From Sorex araneus (lineage: Eukaryota > Chordata > Mammalia > Eulipotyphla > Soricidae): a stretch of 64,000 bases of DNA. Below the pieces are notes generated by a model. That model saw only the letters and a program-made list of their open reading frames with translations. It was not told where the DNA came from and searched no databases. The position numbers were made by a program, and so were the translations under genes. This document shows positions 1 to 10,920 of the stretch, piece by piece; positions within the stretch are counted from its first letter, which is position 1; each line of letters starts with the position of its first letter. The stretch spans positions 138,092,331 to 138,156,330 of the forward strand of contig NC_073304.1 in the NCBI RefSeq assembly GCF_027595985.1, in the 5' to 3' direction.

Positions 1-70
1 GTTTCATTTGTTCATTAATATAATGTCATTTTAGTTATTATAAGGAAAATGCAAAAATAAAAGAGAATTG

Positions 71-250
71 GGGGGGCTGGAGCAATAGCACAGTGGGTAG
101 GGTGTTTGCCTTGCACACAGCGACCAGGGTTCAATTCCCAGCATCTCATATGGTCCCCTGAGCACCACCAGGGGTGATTCCTGAGTGCAGAGCCAGGAGT
201 AACCCCTGTGCATCGCCAAGTGTGACCCAAAAAGTAAAAAAATTAAAAAA
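71..250 (+). repeat. A-tailed tRNA-derived SINE (SOR-type)
   Basis: Complete copy of the dominant shrew SINE. The head carries an A box (TAGCACAGTGG) and a B box (GGTTCAATTCC), followed by the body (catatggtcccctgagc, then gagccaggagtaacccc) and the usual gtgaccc ending that runs into an A-rich tail. The RNA polymerase III boxes show tRNA origin; A-tailed SINEs are normally moved by L1. A weak target duplication (near aaagagaatt / aaagggaatt) flanks it. Confidence 0.9.
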
Positions 251-649
251 GGGAATTAAGAAAATTTACTTAGCTAAATGTATACATATTTCTCTAAATA
301 TGTAATTTTCTAATATATCAACATGCATACTATATATAAATTTCCACACAGATTTCATTTTCTACTATGTGTGTGTACTGATTATGTGTTTAAGATTGTT
401 CCAAATGTAACAAACTGCTAACATCTCTAGTTTCAGAAAACTGCACATGTAAAGTTAGCATATAAATAAGATATGTTTACTTTTACAGATAGTAACAGTA
501 GAATGAATCCATTACATCACTACTGTGTGACAAGCTACCAGCCATGGACTTGCTAGTTTAGTTCTCTTCTTCTCATGGTACAGGAATATATATAGTTCGA
601 GGTTGAAGGTCTCAGAAAGAGAACTCAGGTGCAATGGTCAATTTCTCCT
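251..649. other. AT-rich sequence, nothing recognised
   Basis: No coding frame, RNA gene or repeat family recognised on either strand. Confidence 0.5.
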
Positions 650-838
650 TTTATTTGGAATTTTTTTGGTGGGGTTTTACAGCCAGATGTACTCAAGTTT
701 TACTTCTGGCTCAATGCTTAGAAATCATTCCTGGCAGGGCTCGGGGATCTTTTGAGGCATCAGGGACTGAACCATGGACATCTGCATGCAAGACCAGCAC
801 CTTGCCTTCTATCCCATCTCTCCAATTCAATTTCTCCT
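650..838 (-). repeat. Old degraded A-tailed SINE
   Basis: Read on the minus strand it shows a diverged head (gagagatgggatagaagg), the remains of the B box and the body around ctgccaggaatgatt, ending in an A-rich tail (poly-T on the plus strand near 660). It is clearly older than the copy at 71-250. Confidence 0.7.
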
Positions 839-1732
839 CTTTCTATCTCTCCCTTTAATATGATATATTGCTAAATCCCATATTAAAAAGAAAAGCCTTT
901 TGTTGTACTTCTTCTCTATGGTTTTTCTAATATTGAATTACTGTAAAGGGGAAAAAAACCAACTTTTCTAAATCAGGGTTCCAAAATCAGATCTTTTCTA
1001 AATTTATCCAAAAAAAATGTAAAGTTTTTGGAAGGTGAAAATGTTCAGTCCTTTCTGTTACTTGTATCAGCACTTTTACTTGCAAAAGCCATGTGCAAAA
1101 GTCACTTGTTTGTCAATATTTTGGGGAAAGAATTCACACTTGTGTCTGTACCTCATCTTTTTTTCATAATTGCCAGAATCACAGATAGTGCCTCTGTCTT
1201 CATTAAAAATATTAAATAGATTTAAAATAACACCCCCCAGTTTTTAAAAGAGAGGATTTCATGTAGCTCAAACAAAAGCAGTGTTCAACAGAATTAAATA
1301 AAAAGTGAAACCAAAATACAGATAAAGATGAAGTCCAACTACCTCCCAGGACAACTCCTATTCTGGCAAGTTATCTGACTCTCACAAGAGTATCAATGGT
1401 CACTGCCACCCTGAAGCATTTTGAAACCTGCTTGCCTGGGTCCCACTCATTGAGATACTGGTTTTATGGGAGTAAGGCAGGACCTAAGTGAGAGCTCATA
1501 AAGCTCCTTAGCTGATTCTAATACACAAAGGGAGCTGTGTACCTTTTTATACTGGGAAGAAGATGGGTACTGACTTCTTAAGGTAATGCAGAAACCAGGA
1601 AGAAGTAAACATCCCTAATACTACCTTGCTGGGCCACTTGTATGGAAATAGTTACTTAAGAACAAAGAGATGAAATGCAGAGTTCTTGTGTATGTGGGGG
1701 GGTGCGGGAGAGGGGGGAGCTGAAAGACTATT
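839..1732. other. Unique sequence, nothing recognised
   Basis: No family recognised. A short frame at 1028-1219 has no visible domain and no codon-level support, so it is not called as a gene. Confidence 0.45.
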
Positions 1733-1905
1733 TTATTATTATCATTATTATTACTATTGTGGCATTTAGTGCTTTCTTCTGGCTCTGCACTCATGGATCA
1801 CTCCTGGTCATGTGGATGATATGAGGTGCAGAGGATCTAACCTGAGTCAACCACGTGCAAGGGAAGTGCCTTTCCCCTTGCATAGTCTTTCTGGCTCTTC
1901 ATTAT
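1733..1905 (-). repeat. Old A-tailed SINE with ATT-rich tail
   Basis: Minus-strand SINE. The plus strand begins with a run of tta/tat triplets (the tail), then shows the complement of the body (tctggctctgcactcatgga) and ends in a diverged head complement near 1890. Confidence 0.7.
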
Positions 1906-2041
1906 TTTTAATTTGTGGAATTTTCCTTCTCAACAGGTTTTCCTTACCAAAGGAATAGTGGTTATAGCAGTCTTGCTTTCTTTCATTGAACTTTGCCTCT
2001 CATATCAGATTTAAAGCTTTTGAATCTGCAATGATCTAAAT

Positions 2042-2175
2042 CAGTGGTCTCCAACAGCCAGTGCTTACCCACAGGTGTGGACATGTTGAAAACCACTTGT
2101 CCTTCACCTTCATTATAACTGCCAGTTGGTAAACAGATGCTTCTCCACAGGGTATAGAAAGGTTAAAGAACACTG
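2042..2175. mobile_element. Short non-autonomous hAT DNA transposon (MER5-like)
   Basis: The ends are imperfect terminal inverted repeats: CAGTGGTCTCCAAC on the left, and a right end that reads CAGTGTTCTTTAACC when reverse complemented. The flanks form an 8-base duplication with one difference (atctaaat / atataaat), as expected for hAT insertion. CAGTGGTTCTCAA-type ends are the hallmark of mammalian hAT-Charlie fossils. At 134 bases it has no transposase. Confidence 0.75.
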
Positions 2176-2757
2176 ATATAAATAAGGAATTTTGGTGAAT
2201 CTGGAGAATTAGGAGAATGATAGCACTTCTGGGATATACAGAAATTGAGGCAAATTATTTGGGTGATGTAATTTGTCTCCAGTCTAAGCAAAACTAAGAA
2301 AGAAATTACAAAGGAAAGCAAGATTCACATTCCGTTTCCAAGAATCAGGAAAGCACCTGCTATTTATTTATGCGCTTCCAAATGCAGGTGTTTTGAATTT
2401 AAATATGAGTGGGCAGGCATTCTAACAAGCTGTGCTCTGAAGTCCTTAGCATTAAATACTCAACATATTTACTGCTAAGACATTAACCTGGGCTACAAAT
2501 TAAATATGACCATGGCTGACTTTGCTCCAGAGCTATGAATTTTAATGATTATTATGGAACTTGTGCCCCTTGATTCTCATAAGGTTCTGGCTAAGAAATT
2601 TCAATTATTGAAGACTGTGTTGTAGAGGTAAAACACAATGTAAAAAGAGAATTAGTGATCTGCTTGGTATCACAGCCTGACAATGAAGGTGAGAGATAAA
2701 GAGAACCTGTTTTCCCTAAGACCCAAAGGAGGTAACTGATGGTCAATTCATGCAAGG

Positions 2758-2798
2758 GGTGTGTGTGTGTGTATGTGTGTGTGTGTGTGTGTGTGTGA
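2758..2798. repeat. (TG)n microsatellite
   Basis: A nearly pure alternating TG tract with one TA interruption; likely length-polymorphic and able to form Z-DNA. Confidence 0.95.
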
Positions 2799-3053
2799 AA
2801 ACCTATAAACCTATAAGGATCAGCAGATTATGTATATGTTCTTGTGCATGTTAAAACTATTCCACCATAATAAGTGAAAAGGGGGTACACACATTATAAA
2901 AAATATACAGTTTTGATACTCATGAATGTAGTTGTAATTTGCAATCCAATCAATCAGTGGGGACTTCTGAGGTTTTATAATTGATATTGCTAGAAATAAG
3001 GTGTAAGACATTATGAAGGCACACATTATTAGCTGTCAGAATTCCCCAAGTGA

Positions 3054-3240
3054 GGGGCCAGAGAGTTAGTACAGTGGGTAAGATGCTTGCCATACACGTG
3101 GCCAACCTGATTTTCATCCTTGTCATCTCATATGGCCCTCAGATCACTGCCAGGAGTAATTCCTGCATGCAGTGCCAGGAGTAACCCCTGAGCATTGTCG
3201 GGTGTGACCCAAAAATAAAAGCAAAACCAAAAAACAACAA
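3054..3240 (+). repeat. A-tailed SINE
   Basis: Head with A box (TTAGTACAGTGG), body with gccaggagtaattcctg and gccaggagtaacccctgag, ending in gtgacccaaaaataaaagc. Moderately diverged and complete. Confidence 0.9.
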
Positions 3241-3269
3241 TTTCCTTAACTAACTAAAACTGAATGACA

Positions 3270-3390
3270 GTGGTTAGAAATGGTATCTGAAATCAGATTA
3301 CTGGGATTTAAGTTCTATCTCCTTATACTTATCTCAAGGTAAGTTCTTTGTGCTTCCCTCTGCCCATCTCCAAAAGGGAATTGCTTGGGG
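3270..3390 (+). repeat. Probable MIR fragment
   Basis: The series aatcagattactgggattt, aagttcttt and cccatctccaaaaggga follows the order of the MIR core and 3' part. Ancient and weak. Confidence 0.5.
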
Positions 3391-3587
3391 CAGGGCTGGT
3401 GGGTGGGCAGAGACACAGTGAATATTTACTATCTACTCAATATAAGCCAAAAGCAAAATGTAAACTATAAATACTGACCAGGCTATTTCTCTGTTATGCC
3501 AAGAAGGTCATTTTTTTTTCATTTTGATAAATGAACATTTAGCTTTACTTTTTTCCCCAAAATGTGATTGAAATTTGTTCCCTTTAA

Positions 3588-3767
3588 GGACCAGAGACAT
3601 AGTCCAGTGGGTAGGGTACCTGCCTTGCACATGGCTGACCTGAGTTCGTTCCCTGGCACCACAGAAAATCCATCTGAACACCACCAGAAGTGATCCTTGA
3701 GTACAGAGCAAGGTGTAACCCATGCACACCACTGGGTGTGGCCCAAAGCAAAACAAAACAACAAAAT
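3588..3767 (+). repeat. A-tailed SINE
   Basis: Head (ccagagacatagtccagtgg), B box region gagttcgttcc, body with caccaccagaagtgatcctt and tail gtggcccaaagcaaaac. Diverged copy. Confidence 0.88.
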
Positions 3768-4476
3768 TGTTTCTTTTACTATCCCCTCATTACCAGCATC
3801 CTTATAGTGAAGCCTTCGAAGCCTGTCATTTCTCATTGCTGTCACTGCTTCTGACAACTAGTCAGAAGTTATTACCAATATTGTTTCCCACTCAACACTG
3901 CCAACCCAGAACCCCTTGCCTGACACACCAAGCCAAAGGCCTCTCTTCTTGGTTTTCTCTCAGCCCACAATCTAAACCTCAGTCACCCCCCCAGTCCCTG
4001 TTTCATTCTCCAGCCCCACATCGAGTTTAGGTACTCATTGCAATTCCACCTTCCCTCTTTTGTTACAGTAGTGGGTCTGTTTGTGGTCAGGTTCTGGCAG
4101 TTTTGTTTTCCAAAAGAAGGTTATTGAACAAGTGGTCACCACAACAAAAGAACAAAAGGAATGCATAAGATGGGCATTTTGAAGATGAAAAATAAAAACA
4201 CTTCAAACTTTGAGGAAGAATGAAAATCAACAATGTGGTACTTGACATGCTGAGAACTCTCAAAAACTCCCCAAGGTCTGGGATTTTAGAAGCAATCAAT
4301 GCACATCAGCTTATTGATTATGTTACAGGAACATGACTGTATTGTGTCCCTTGACACAACAGCATTGAAAATTATGGGAAGCACTGATTTTGAACATAAC
4401 TCTGACTTGTCCTGCTTTTTCGTCTGCTGTTTGTTCCCAGGTATTTTTTGATTTTGGTTTCATCTCTGCAGCAGTG
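3768..4476. other. Unique sequence, nothing recognised
   Basis: Includes a C-rich stretch (3890-4025) and an AT-rich stretch. Frames of 70-102 residues here show no family signature; part of one (before 3767) is read from the SINE. Confidence 0.45.
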
Positions 4477-4477
4477 T

Positions 4478-4603
4478 GACACCAGCTTCTTAAACTGTGG
4501 GTTGAGATTCCATATGGGGTTGCATAACTGAATGTGTGGGGTTGTGAAAATGTGGTGGCAGGGAAAGATTTCTGAGTACACATGGATCAAAAACATTAAC
4601 TCT
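4478..4603 (+). mobile_element. Ancient hAT-like DNA transposon remnant
   Basis: The stretch agcttcttaaactgtggg, then ccatatggggttgcataact, gaatgtgtggggttgtgaa and ggtggcagg has the layout of a mammalian hAT-Charlie type fossil with decayed CpGs. The subfamily cannot be named by eye. A SINE has inserted at its right side. Confidence 0.5.
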
Positions 4604-4614
4604 AATCATTTATT

Positions 4615-4858
4615 TGGGCTGGAGCAATAGCACACCAGGTAGGGCGTTTGTCTTGCATGCGGCCACCCCGAGTTTGATTCCTCTGTCCCTCTCGGAGAGC
4701 CCATCAAGCTACAGAGAGTATCCTGCCCACACATCAGAGCCTGGCAAGGTACCCACGGCATATTTGATATGCCAAAAACAGTAACATCTCACAATGGAGA
4801 CATTACTAATGTCCACTCAAGCAAATCAATGAACAATGGAACTATACTGCTACAGTGC
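4615..4858 (+). repeat. RTE-tailed tRNA-headed SINE
   Basis: The head with A and B boxes is shared with the A-tailed SINE, but after the B box it switches to ctctcggagagccc, a segment found in the RTE 5' region, and ends with the RTE 3' end (gagacattacta ... caaatcaatgaacaatgg). An 11-base perfect duplication aatcatttatt flanks it (4604-4614, 4859-4869). Confidence 0.92.
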
Positions 4859-4886
4859 AATCATTTATTCAAAGTCAACCATACTA

Positions 4887-4924
4887 GCATGGGTGGGTCA
4901 GTGGTAGAATTTTTCTTGCCTGCC
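4887..4924 (+). pseudogene. tRNA-Gly 5'-half pseudogene
   Basis: Thirty-eight bases beginning GCATGGGTGGGTCAGTGGTA match the acceptor strand, D arm and anticodon stem of tRNA-Gly(GCC), ending at the anticodon region (GCCTGCC). The T arm and 3' acceptor strand are absent: the next bases are ccaaatcaacc. It therefore cannot be a functional tRNA and looks like an inserted 5' half. Confidence 0.65.
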
Positions 4925-5437
4925 CAAATCAACCATATAATATACATTTAAGCTGTTTTTAGCAGCACTTGGCCATGTGGTATTTTTCAGGCAAAAAGAG
5001 GACACCAGTGAGAAAAGTTTAATAAGTCCTGGTGTAACACACATCCAATGTCCATAGCAAGCTCTACTTTAGGCCTTACTTTACCTTTCTAGTCACAGGT
5101 GTTAAAGAGAAATTACCTGCGAAGAACCTTCTTTGCTTTTTAATTGAGCCGGTTTAGAGTTGTTGCCTGAATTTTTTAGAAATCTTACTCTAAAACTTAC
5201 TGCAAGCTACCATCACTTCTCACATGAGTCACAAAATAGTATCCCACCCCCCCCTGCTACCTCCTACAGATTACTCTCATCTTAGCAGCCAGAGACATGC
5301 TTCCCGCCAAACTTATATTCAAATCATGTCCTTTTCAGTACTATCTTTCGACTTACTATCCTTTCTGGATGAAATTCAGATTTTTTGGCCTTGCTTCATT
5401 GCATTTCCAGTCACTCTAGTCCTGCCATTCTGTTGCT
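4925..5437. other. Unique sequence, nothing recognised
   Basis: No gene or repeat family recognised. The 72-residue frame at 5224-5442 shows no domain. Confidence 0.4.
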
Positions 5438-5830
5438 TGTGATAGAAGCAGACAGCCTGTAGGCCCCTTGACAATGAATTTTAATAAGTCATAAAACCAA
5501 GGCCTAATACAGAAAGTTCCTGCTGGCAGCCTTAAGCTCCAGACTGAGGATTCCAATCCCAAACAGAAGACTGGAATTCTTCAGGAGAAGATTCAGCAGG
5601 AACAAAGCCCCAGATAAGACGTAACAGAGACCCCCCCCAAGCTCAGTCCTTTCCCCTGACTGTGCTTTGCACAGAAACTACCAACTAGTAGCAGCTTGAA
5701 AAAGGCCTATAAAACCAGCTTTGCAGAAGCAATCCATAGAGAATCCATTCTGGAGTTATCCACACCTTTCTGCTTGGGGTGTGCAACTTTTTCACTTTCC
5801 TTTGTGACAAATTGTTCCAGGGTGGCCCAC
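5438..5830 (+). mobile_element. Possible solo LTR, ends unresolved
   Basis: LTR-like organisation on the plus strand: a TG start (tgtgatagaagc, or tgtaggcccc at 5457), a promoter-like cctataaaaccagctttgc near 5708, and a following stretch with cttggggtgtgcaac. No convincing target duplication was found, so the family and exact ends are uncertain. An old unclassified repeat is the alternative. Confidence 0.4.
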
Positions 5831-6165
5831 ATGCCAACTTGGGGTACATAATTACGTTCTTTTACTTAGGACACTCCATGCTACAGTCACCCCTACTTAT
5901 CAATTCTAAACACAAAATTTCATTACAGTCTCCTTTTATATTTCCTACCTATGGCTATTTTACTTCACTTATCTGTCTTCTCTGGAAAATCCTTTCCACA
6001 ACATAAAGACCGGAGCTGAAACACTGTAGAGACTGGGACAGACGTCTTTTCCAGATTGGGATCTTCCTGGGCACACTCACTCCTCCAGCACTTGTACCTC
6101 TCAAACACAGTCATACCTCAAGGCCTTGGATGGAATTCTCCTCCCCAGGAATAACTCAGCCTTTC

Positions 6166-6207
6166 CTTGATAAGGTGCTAGTTTTGCTCAACTAGCACCT
6201 TATCAAG
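6166..6207. repeat. Perfect 18-bp inverted repeat (hairpin)
   Basis: CTTGATAAGGTGCTAGTT (6166-6183) is the exact reverse complement of AACTAGCACCTTATCAAG (6190-6207), with a 6-base loop. No retroelement around it explains the palindrome. Confidence 0.95.
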
Positions 6208-6546
6208 AGAACTTTCCTGAACTTCCTATATAAAATAGCCCTGTTGTCACTGTCTGCCCACATCTATAGTAGTCTATATAACTCTTAAATGACCTAATAT
6301 GCATGATGCTATTTTGTAGTTCTTATTGCTTATATTTTTTATTACAATTTAACTTTCCCAAGGGAAGGGACTGTCTATTTTTGTTCAATGTCATTTCCCT
6401 GGCATTGAAAATTGTTTCACATAGTATGTCAGAAACAATAGTAGATATATGCATTTCTAAGCCATTCTCTTATATATCTTCTCACTCATGTCTTCAGCCA
6501 AGTCCTAATAGCCTTTAAAAGGTTTAAAAGGCAACATTATCAAATG

Positions 6547-6735
6547 TCTTGGACCAGAGAAATAGAATAGCAGGTAAGGCACTTTCCCTGCATGTAGCAA
6601 CCCCTCTTTAACACCTGGCATGCATATTGCCCAAAAAGCACTGCCCAGACTTTATCTCTGAGCATCAAGTCAGGAGTAATCCCTGAGCACTGCCATGTGT
6701 GGCTCCCAAATGCATGCAAAATAAAAAACATAAAA
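6547..6735 (+). repeat. Old A-tailed SINE
   Basis: Diverged head (ggaccagagaaatagaatag), body with gtcaggagtaatccctgagc and ending gtgtggctcccaaatgc before an A-rich run. Confidence 0.8.
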
Positions 6736-6799
6736 TAATTGTCTTTGGTAATGAGCAAATAAGAAAGAGCTTCAGAAATAATCTTATGTAATCTCCTCT

Positions 6800-6910
6800 T
6801 TTCAAAGACAACAGTATGAAACCCTGGGTGGGTTGAGTGAAGTGCCCAAGAACACACAGCTATTCATTGCACAGTTGCTTTGGGAAGAAAATAAAAACCC
6901 AGGCTGAAGC
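6800..6910 (-). repeat. Probable MIR fragment
   Basis: The plus strand shows gaagtgcccaagaacacaca followed by gct, the complement of the MIR core, with weaker flanks. Confidence 0.5.
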
Positions 6911-7079
6911 TGTTTACTAGCCTCACAAAGGAAGGCACCCATGCTGTGTGCGAGCCTCTCCTGATTTCAATTACATCTGGTGAGCTCTGAGCAGGAAGCA
7001 GGTGCAGGCAGCTGGCTTTGTTTTCTCACAGGTCAAAGCAATATATGGCCTCAACCTAAGCGTGCTTCCCAAGAAGGGA

Positions 7080-7175
7080 CTTGGAAAGTATGGAACAGAC
7101 GGTCTGTGTGCCCCTTCTCCTGTCTCTCATTATCTTTGCCTGCACAAAGGAGTTGAATAAATGTCTGTCAAATAA
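7080..7175 (+). repeat. Possible L2 3' end
   Basis: The run ttgaataaatgtctgtcaaa followed by taaatga resembles the L2 3' end, which carries repeated gaataaatg words. Short and old. Confidence 0.45.
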
Positions 7176-7499
7176 ATGATTCCTCCGCCCCCAGAGCCAG
7201 AAGTGGGGCAGCACCAGGGAACACGCCTGAGGTGCTTCAGTCCTCATCCAGGATTCTTGCTGTCAGCCAGCAAGCAAGCGTTCCTGCTCAGTCCCCGCCT
7301 CTGTACAACACAGCCATGCTCCCGAAAGGACAGCACATTACAATGATAAATGATTTCCAACTTGTTTGATAACCGAGCTCTATTCTCAAGGAATCCTCAT
7401 TAGCATCTCATGGATTCTTTCCAGCAGATTTTGAGAAAAGCTGCCGTAATACAGTTATACAGCAAGAGGCAGTGCTGGTGGGCCTTTCAGAGAATGTCT

Positions 7500-7605
7500 T
7501 TAATTTGCAAGTGAGGGAATAGATTTAGAGAGGCTTAATGATATTCTTCAGGATCACCCATCTAGTTATGGAAGTGTGCTGTAGATTTTGAACTTTTCTG
7601 CTATA
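7500..7605 (-). repeat. MIR fragment
   Basis: The plus strand reads ttgcaagtgagggaatagat, agagaggcttaatga and ggatcacccatctagtta, the complement of the MIR core in the right order. Confidence 0.7.
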
Positions 7606-7787
7606 AAGCAAGCCAGCTATTAAATTATGTTAATTTGGTTTCAGGGGAAAAACCAAATTGAATTGCACTGTTCCCATACAATGAAATTTTTTAAAGTAAG
7701 GTGCTCATGGTAGATAATCAAAACTTGCAAAGGGTTTTGTGGTAGTTTGTCAAATAAAATGCAAGTATACATAATATTTATCAGTGT

Positions 7788-8560
7788 GTATAGAGTTGAT
7801 CTTTGGACAGTTCAGGGTTAAAGGATGTCAACCTCCATGCAGTAGAAAATCCATATAATCTTTGAACTACCCCAAAATGTAAGTAATACTTCATTGCTGA
7901 CCAGATGTTGTGGAACAGTTTTTCCCCAACATGCCCAGACACATTGCACACTGGGTCCAGGCAGACGTGGGGCAAAGGAAGACAGGTGCATGGGGCAAAG
8001 GATGATGGGTGCAGGGAGAAGCACCCTCCAGAAGCAGCTGATGGCTGTTCACCTTATTCCCAGATACACACATATTTTATAGAGGGTCTCGGCTTATAAG
8101 ATAGCCCAATCACATAAAGTTCAGCATTATTGGCCTATCACCTTTCCAACTCTGCTTTGCCTCGGTCCAATCCCAGTCAAGGTTAGATGTTCCATTAGGA
8201 TGACTTGCTAAGTGTACGTGACAGTTTCTGTGTCTAGGGCTCATGAGACTAGGAGGTCGAGTGAGGCTCAAGGTCGGACACCTGGTGCTGGATGACACCT
8301 TGTTCTTGCCAACTTTGCCCAGATACTCCCTCTTTTGAGGATTTGCTTCTGGGCTGCTTTGCAAGGTCGGGTCCCATCTGCTTTGGTGCCTGTCACCATG
8401 CTCTACAACCAGATGTCTTACCAATAAGCAGATGATTTCATATGTCTTGTTATTATATACTGTATTTTTACAACTAAGGCAGAAAATTCTGTTAAGAGAA
8501 TCATAAGAATCATTAAGAAAATAATGAAGAAGATAAAATGCATTTATAAACTTTATCTAC
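7788..8560. mobile_element. Ancient medium-reiterated repeat, split by an LTR
   Basis: Left part 7788-7907 (gttgatctttggacagttca, then tgcagtagaaaatccatat) and right part 8417-8560 (tatatactgtatttttacaa, then attaagaaaataatg) follow one mammalian-wide repeat whose beginning reads like gttgacccttgaacaa. It is probably a DNA transposon fossil; I cannot name the family by eye. A solo LTR lies between the parts. Confidence 0.5.
7909..8407 (-). mobile_element. Solo LTR
   Basis: A 499-base block bounded by TGTGGAACAG and CTCTACA, so the minus strand has the TG...CA ends of a retroviral LTR (TGTAGAGC ... TTCCACA). The flanks repeat accagatgt (7900-7908 and 8408-8416). The minus strand carries TATAAGCC and CTATAAAATATG promoter-like words and a downstream AATAAGG. 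No internal gag/pol sequence is present. The direct repeat is longer than the 4-6 bases usual for LTRs, so part of it may be chance. Confidence 0.7.
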
Positions 8561-9029
8561 CAATACTCTATCTACCAATACCATAAATTTATGTGGACTA
8601 TTTATAAGAAAATTCACATACATATAAACTCTTGCTGTGTTGTATATTTTTATGTACATATGTACAAACTGGTGTTGTGCATGTTTATGTATATATACTA
8701 TCATAAATATGTAAATTATATAAATTGTAAATAAGATTTAAATACATGAAGCTTCAAGAATACAATAAAGCATATAAAATAATACAATGAATACCAGGTA
8801 CCACCATCCACTTAATATATAAGACACTAAAAATACCTGTGGCTCTTCCCATATGACCCACTTTTCAGCATTGTGGTTTTAATTTCCTAGTTACTAGTGA
8901 GTTTTAGTATGATTTTTGTATTTTCACTGGCAATTTACATTTTCTCCTAAATATTGACTGTTTTTATAACTAATTTTTCTATTTGATTGTTAATCTAATG
9001 GATTGTTTTTAAATGGGAATGAAAACTTC
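8561..9029. other. AT-rich sequence, nothing recognised
   Basis: Contains tat/tgtat-rich words but no recognised family or frame. Confidence 0.5.
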
Positions 9030-10920
9030 TGCTGAACCCCTCTCTTTAGGTCAATGATCATTTCTTTGTGGAATGGTGAGATCCTGGTGGTGAATCCATA
9101 ATACAGCTCATGAATAATCCCGATGTATTGAGTTTGAAAACCCTGTTTGGCTAGGGCTTCAATGACTGCTTCAGTCTCAACAGAATCAAAGGCCTTCTTT
9201 GAATCGATGAACGTTAGACAGAGTGGCATCTTGAACTCTTGTGAAAACTCAATGAGGTTGGTCACCATGTGGATATGGTCAATTGTGCTGAATCCTTTTT
9301 GGAACCTGCTTGCTCACATGGTTGTCCTTCATCTAGTGTTCTGCCTATTCTATTCGGGATGACTCTAGTGAATAACTTGTAGACAATGGACAACAGGCAG
9401 ATTGGGCAATAGTTGCCGATGTCGTGGATGTCTCCTCTTGTACAACAGGACGGTCCTGCTGGTTTTCCATTGGGACAGAACCTTGCATTCAGACAGGTAG
9501 CATGTGAAGAGTCAAGCCAGTGTATTGATGAGTACTGGGGGAAGATTCTTCAAGTGCTCAGGTCTGACCTTGTCTGGACCGGGTGCTGTAATGCATCTTT
9601 ACCAATGACATGGTGTGTAGGATTTCAGAAGGGAGAACACTGGGAACAACATATCCATCCTGTGGAATTTAGTATGTGGGCAGATAGACGTGGCTGTCAG
9701 AGATATCCGAGTAGAAGTCATGGATAACCTTTTCCATTGCCCTTCTAGAAGATGTGATAGATCCAGCAGGACATTGGAGGGCAATCACCTTGGTCTTATA
9801 GTTGGCGAAGGACAGGCAGGTGTTGCGAATACTTTTCCTGACTTCTGCTGCATTGGCGAATACTGCTGCTTTTCTCTCTTTGAGGTCTTCCTTTATCACT
9901 TCTCTGCACAGCTTTGCGAGCTCAGACTTTAGCTTGTGATTGCCTAAGGCTCATGCCAGACCATGTTGGTTAATGAGCTCAAGAGTTTCCTAAGACAGGT
10001 GACTTTTTGTGGCTTTCTCTCTATCTGCATTCCTCCCACAATCATGGAGGTGCTTAACCAGTCGAACCAGTATTCTTCATTGATGGTGTCAATGACAGTA
10101 TCTTACCATATTCCTACAGTAGTGCCAAAGATCTCCCAGTTGGTGGTTGTTCTGGGAGTTTGCTTCTTAAACTGTGCAGCCCTTTCTCCCTGCTCCATGA
10201 AGTAGAATTTCAGACGAAAGAGATGGTGGTATGATCCTGTTTGGAATTTGGGGACAACAGCGACATCGATCAGGCAAAAACATTGATTGAATATGATGTG
10301 GTAAATTTTGTTGTGCAACTGTCCACTGGGAGACTCCCATGTCCAGCATTTAGATTCAGCCTTCTGGAACTGCGAGTTACCATGGGTGGTCTTTGTCAAT
10401 GAACTCAGACAGTCTCTCACCCTGTTCGTTCCATTCTAGGCTGTGGGTCCCGATATGGAATTCTTCAGGTGACCTTCTAGGTCCTATCTTGGCATTAAAA
10501 TAACCGACAATGACCTTGTGGAAGGTGTGGTCTTCTTTACAGAACTTCGCCTGCTCCATGTAGAACTTCTCAATTTCTTCCTCATTGTAGTTGGATGTTG
10601 GTGCATAGACAATAAAGATAGAAACTGCTGGCAACAAGCCACATCTATTCAAACGTAAGCATCCAATTGGGGTCGTTAGGCATTTGATCGAATCAATGCT
10701 CATGGCCAACTTCGTCTTGACAAAGACACTGATTATTGTTGCATATTCCGAGGAACAGTTCTTCTCCAATGTCGAAAGCGGCATGATGTGTTCGATGCCT
10801 TCTCATCTCAGTCAATCCAATGACGTCATACTTGATCTTCTGTGCTTGCACCATCAGGTCCTCGATGGATGTTCCGATGCCAGCATATGTGCACTAAAGG
10901 TGCAAACAGTTTAGTCCTTC
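9030..10920 (-). pseudogene. RTE endonuclease/reverse transcriptase frame, broken
   Basis: Several frameshifts and stops break this reading frame. Fragments from N- to C-terminus: the endonuclease with YAPTSNYNEEEIEKFYMEQA and VIVGYFNAKIG (family consensus has GDFNAKIG, so a catalytic-region Asp appears as Tyr), then IGTHSLEWNEQGERLSEF; next the RTE-typical TWESPSGQLHNKIYHIIF; then a linker with AIKEDLKER-like sequence and SSRRAMEKVIHDFYSD; then RT block LCLTFIDSKKAFDSVETEAV, reaching DLKRGVQQ before truncation. In the family this protein nicks target DNA and reverse transcribes its own RNA. This copy is dead. The order and motifs exclude L1 and agree with RTE rather than BovB as I know it. 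Confidence 0.85.

Noticed and set aside
71-140. tRNA gene suggested by A and B boxes in the SINE heads
   Set aside because: The cloverleaf is not maintained and each head continues into a SINE body; these are SINE promoters, not tRNA genes.
9413-9727. 104-residue plus-strand frame over RTE copy 1
   Set aside because: It is the antisense shadow of the RTE linker and RT; the motifs are on the minus strand.
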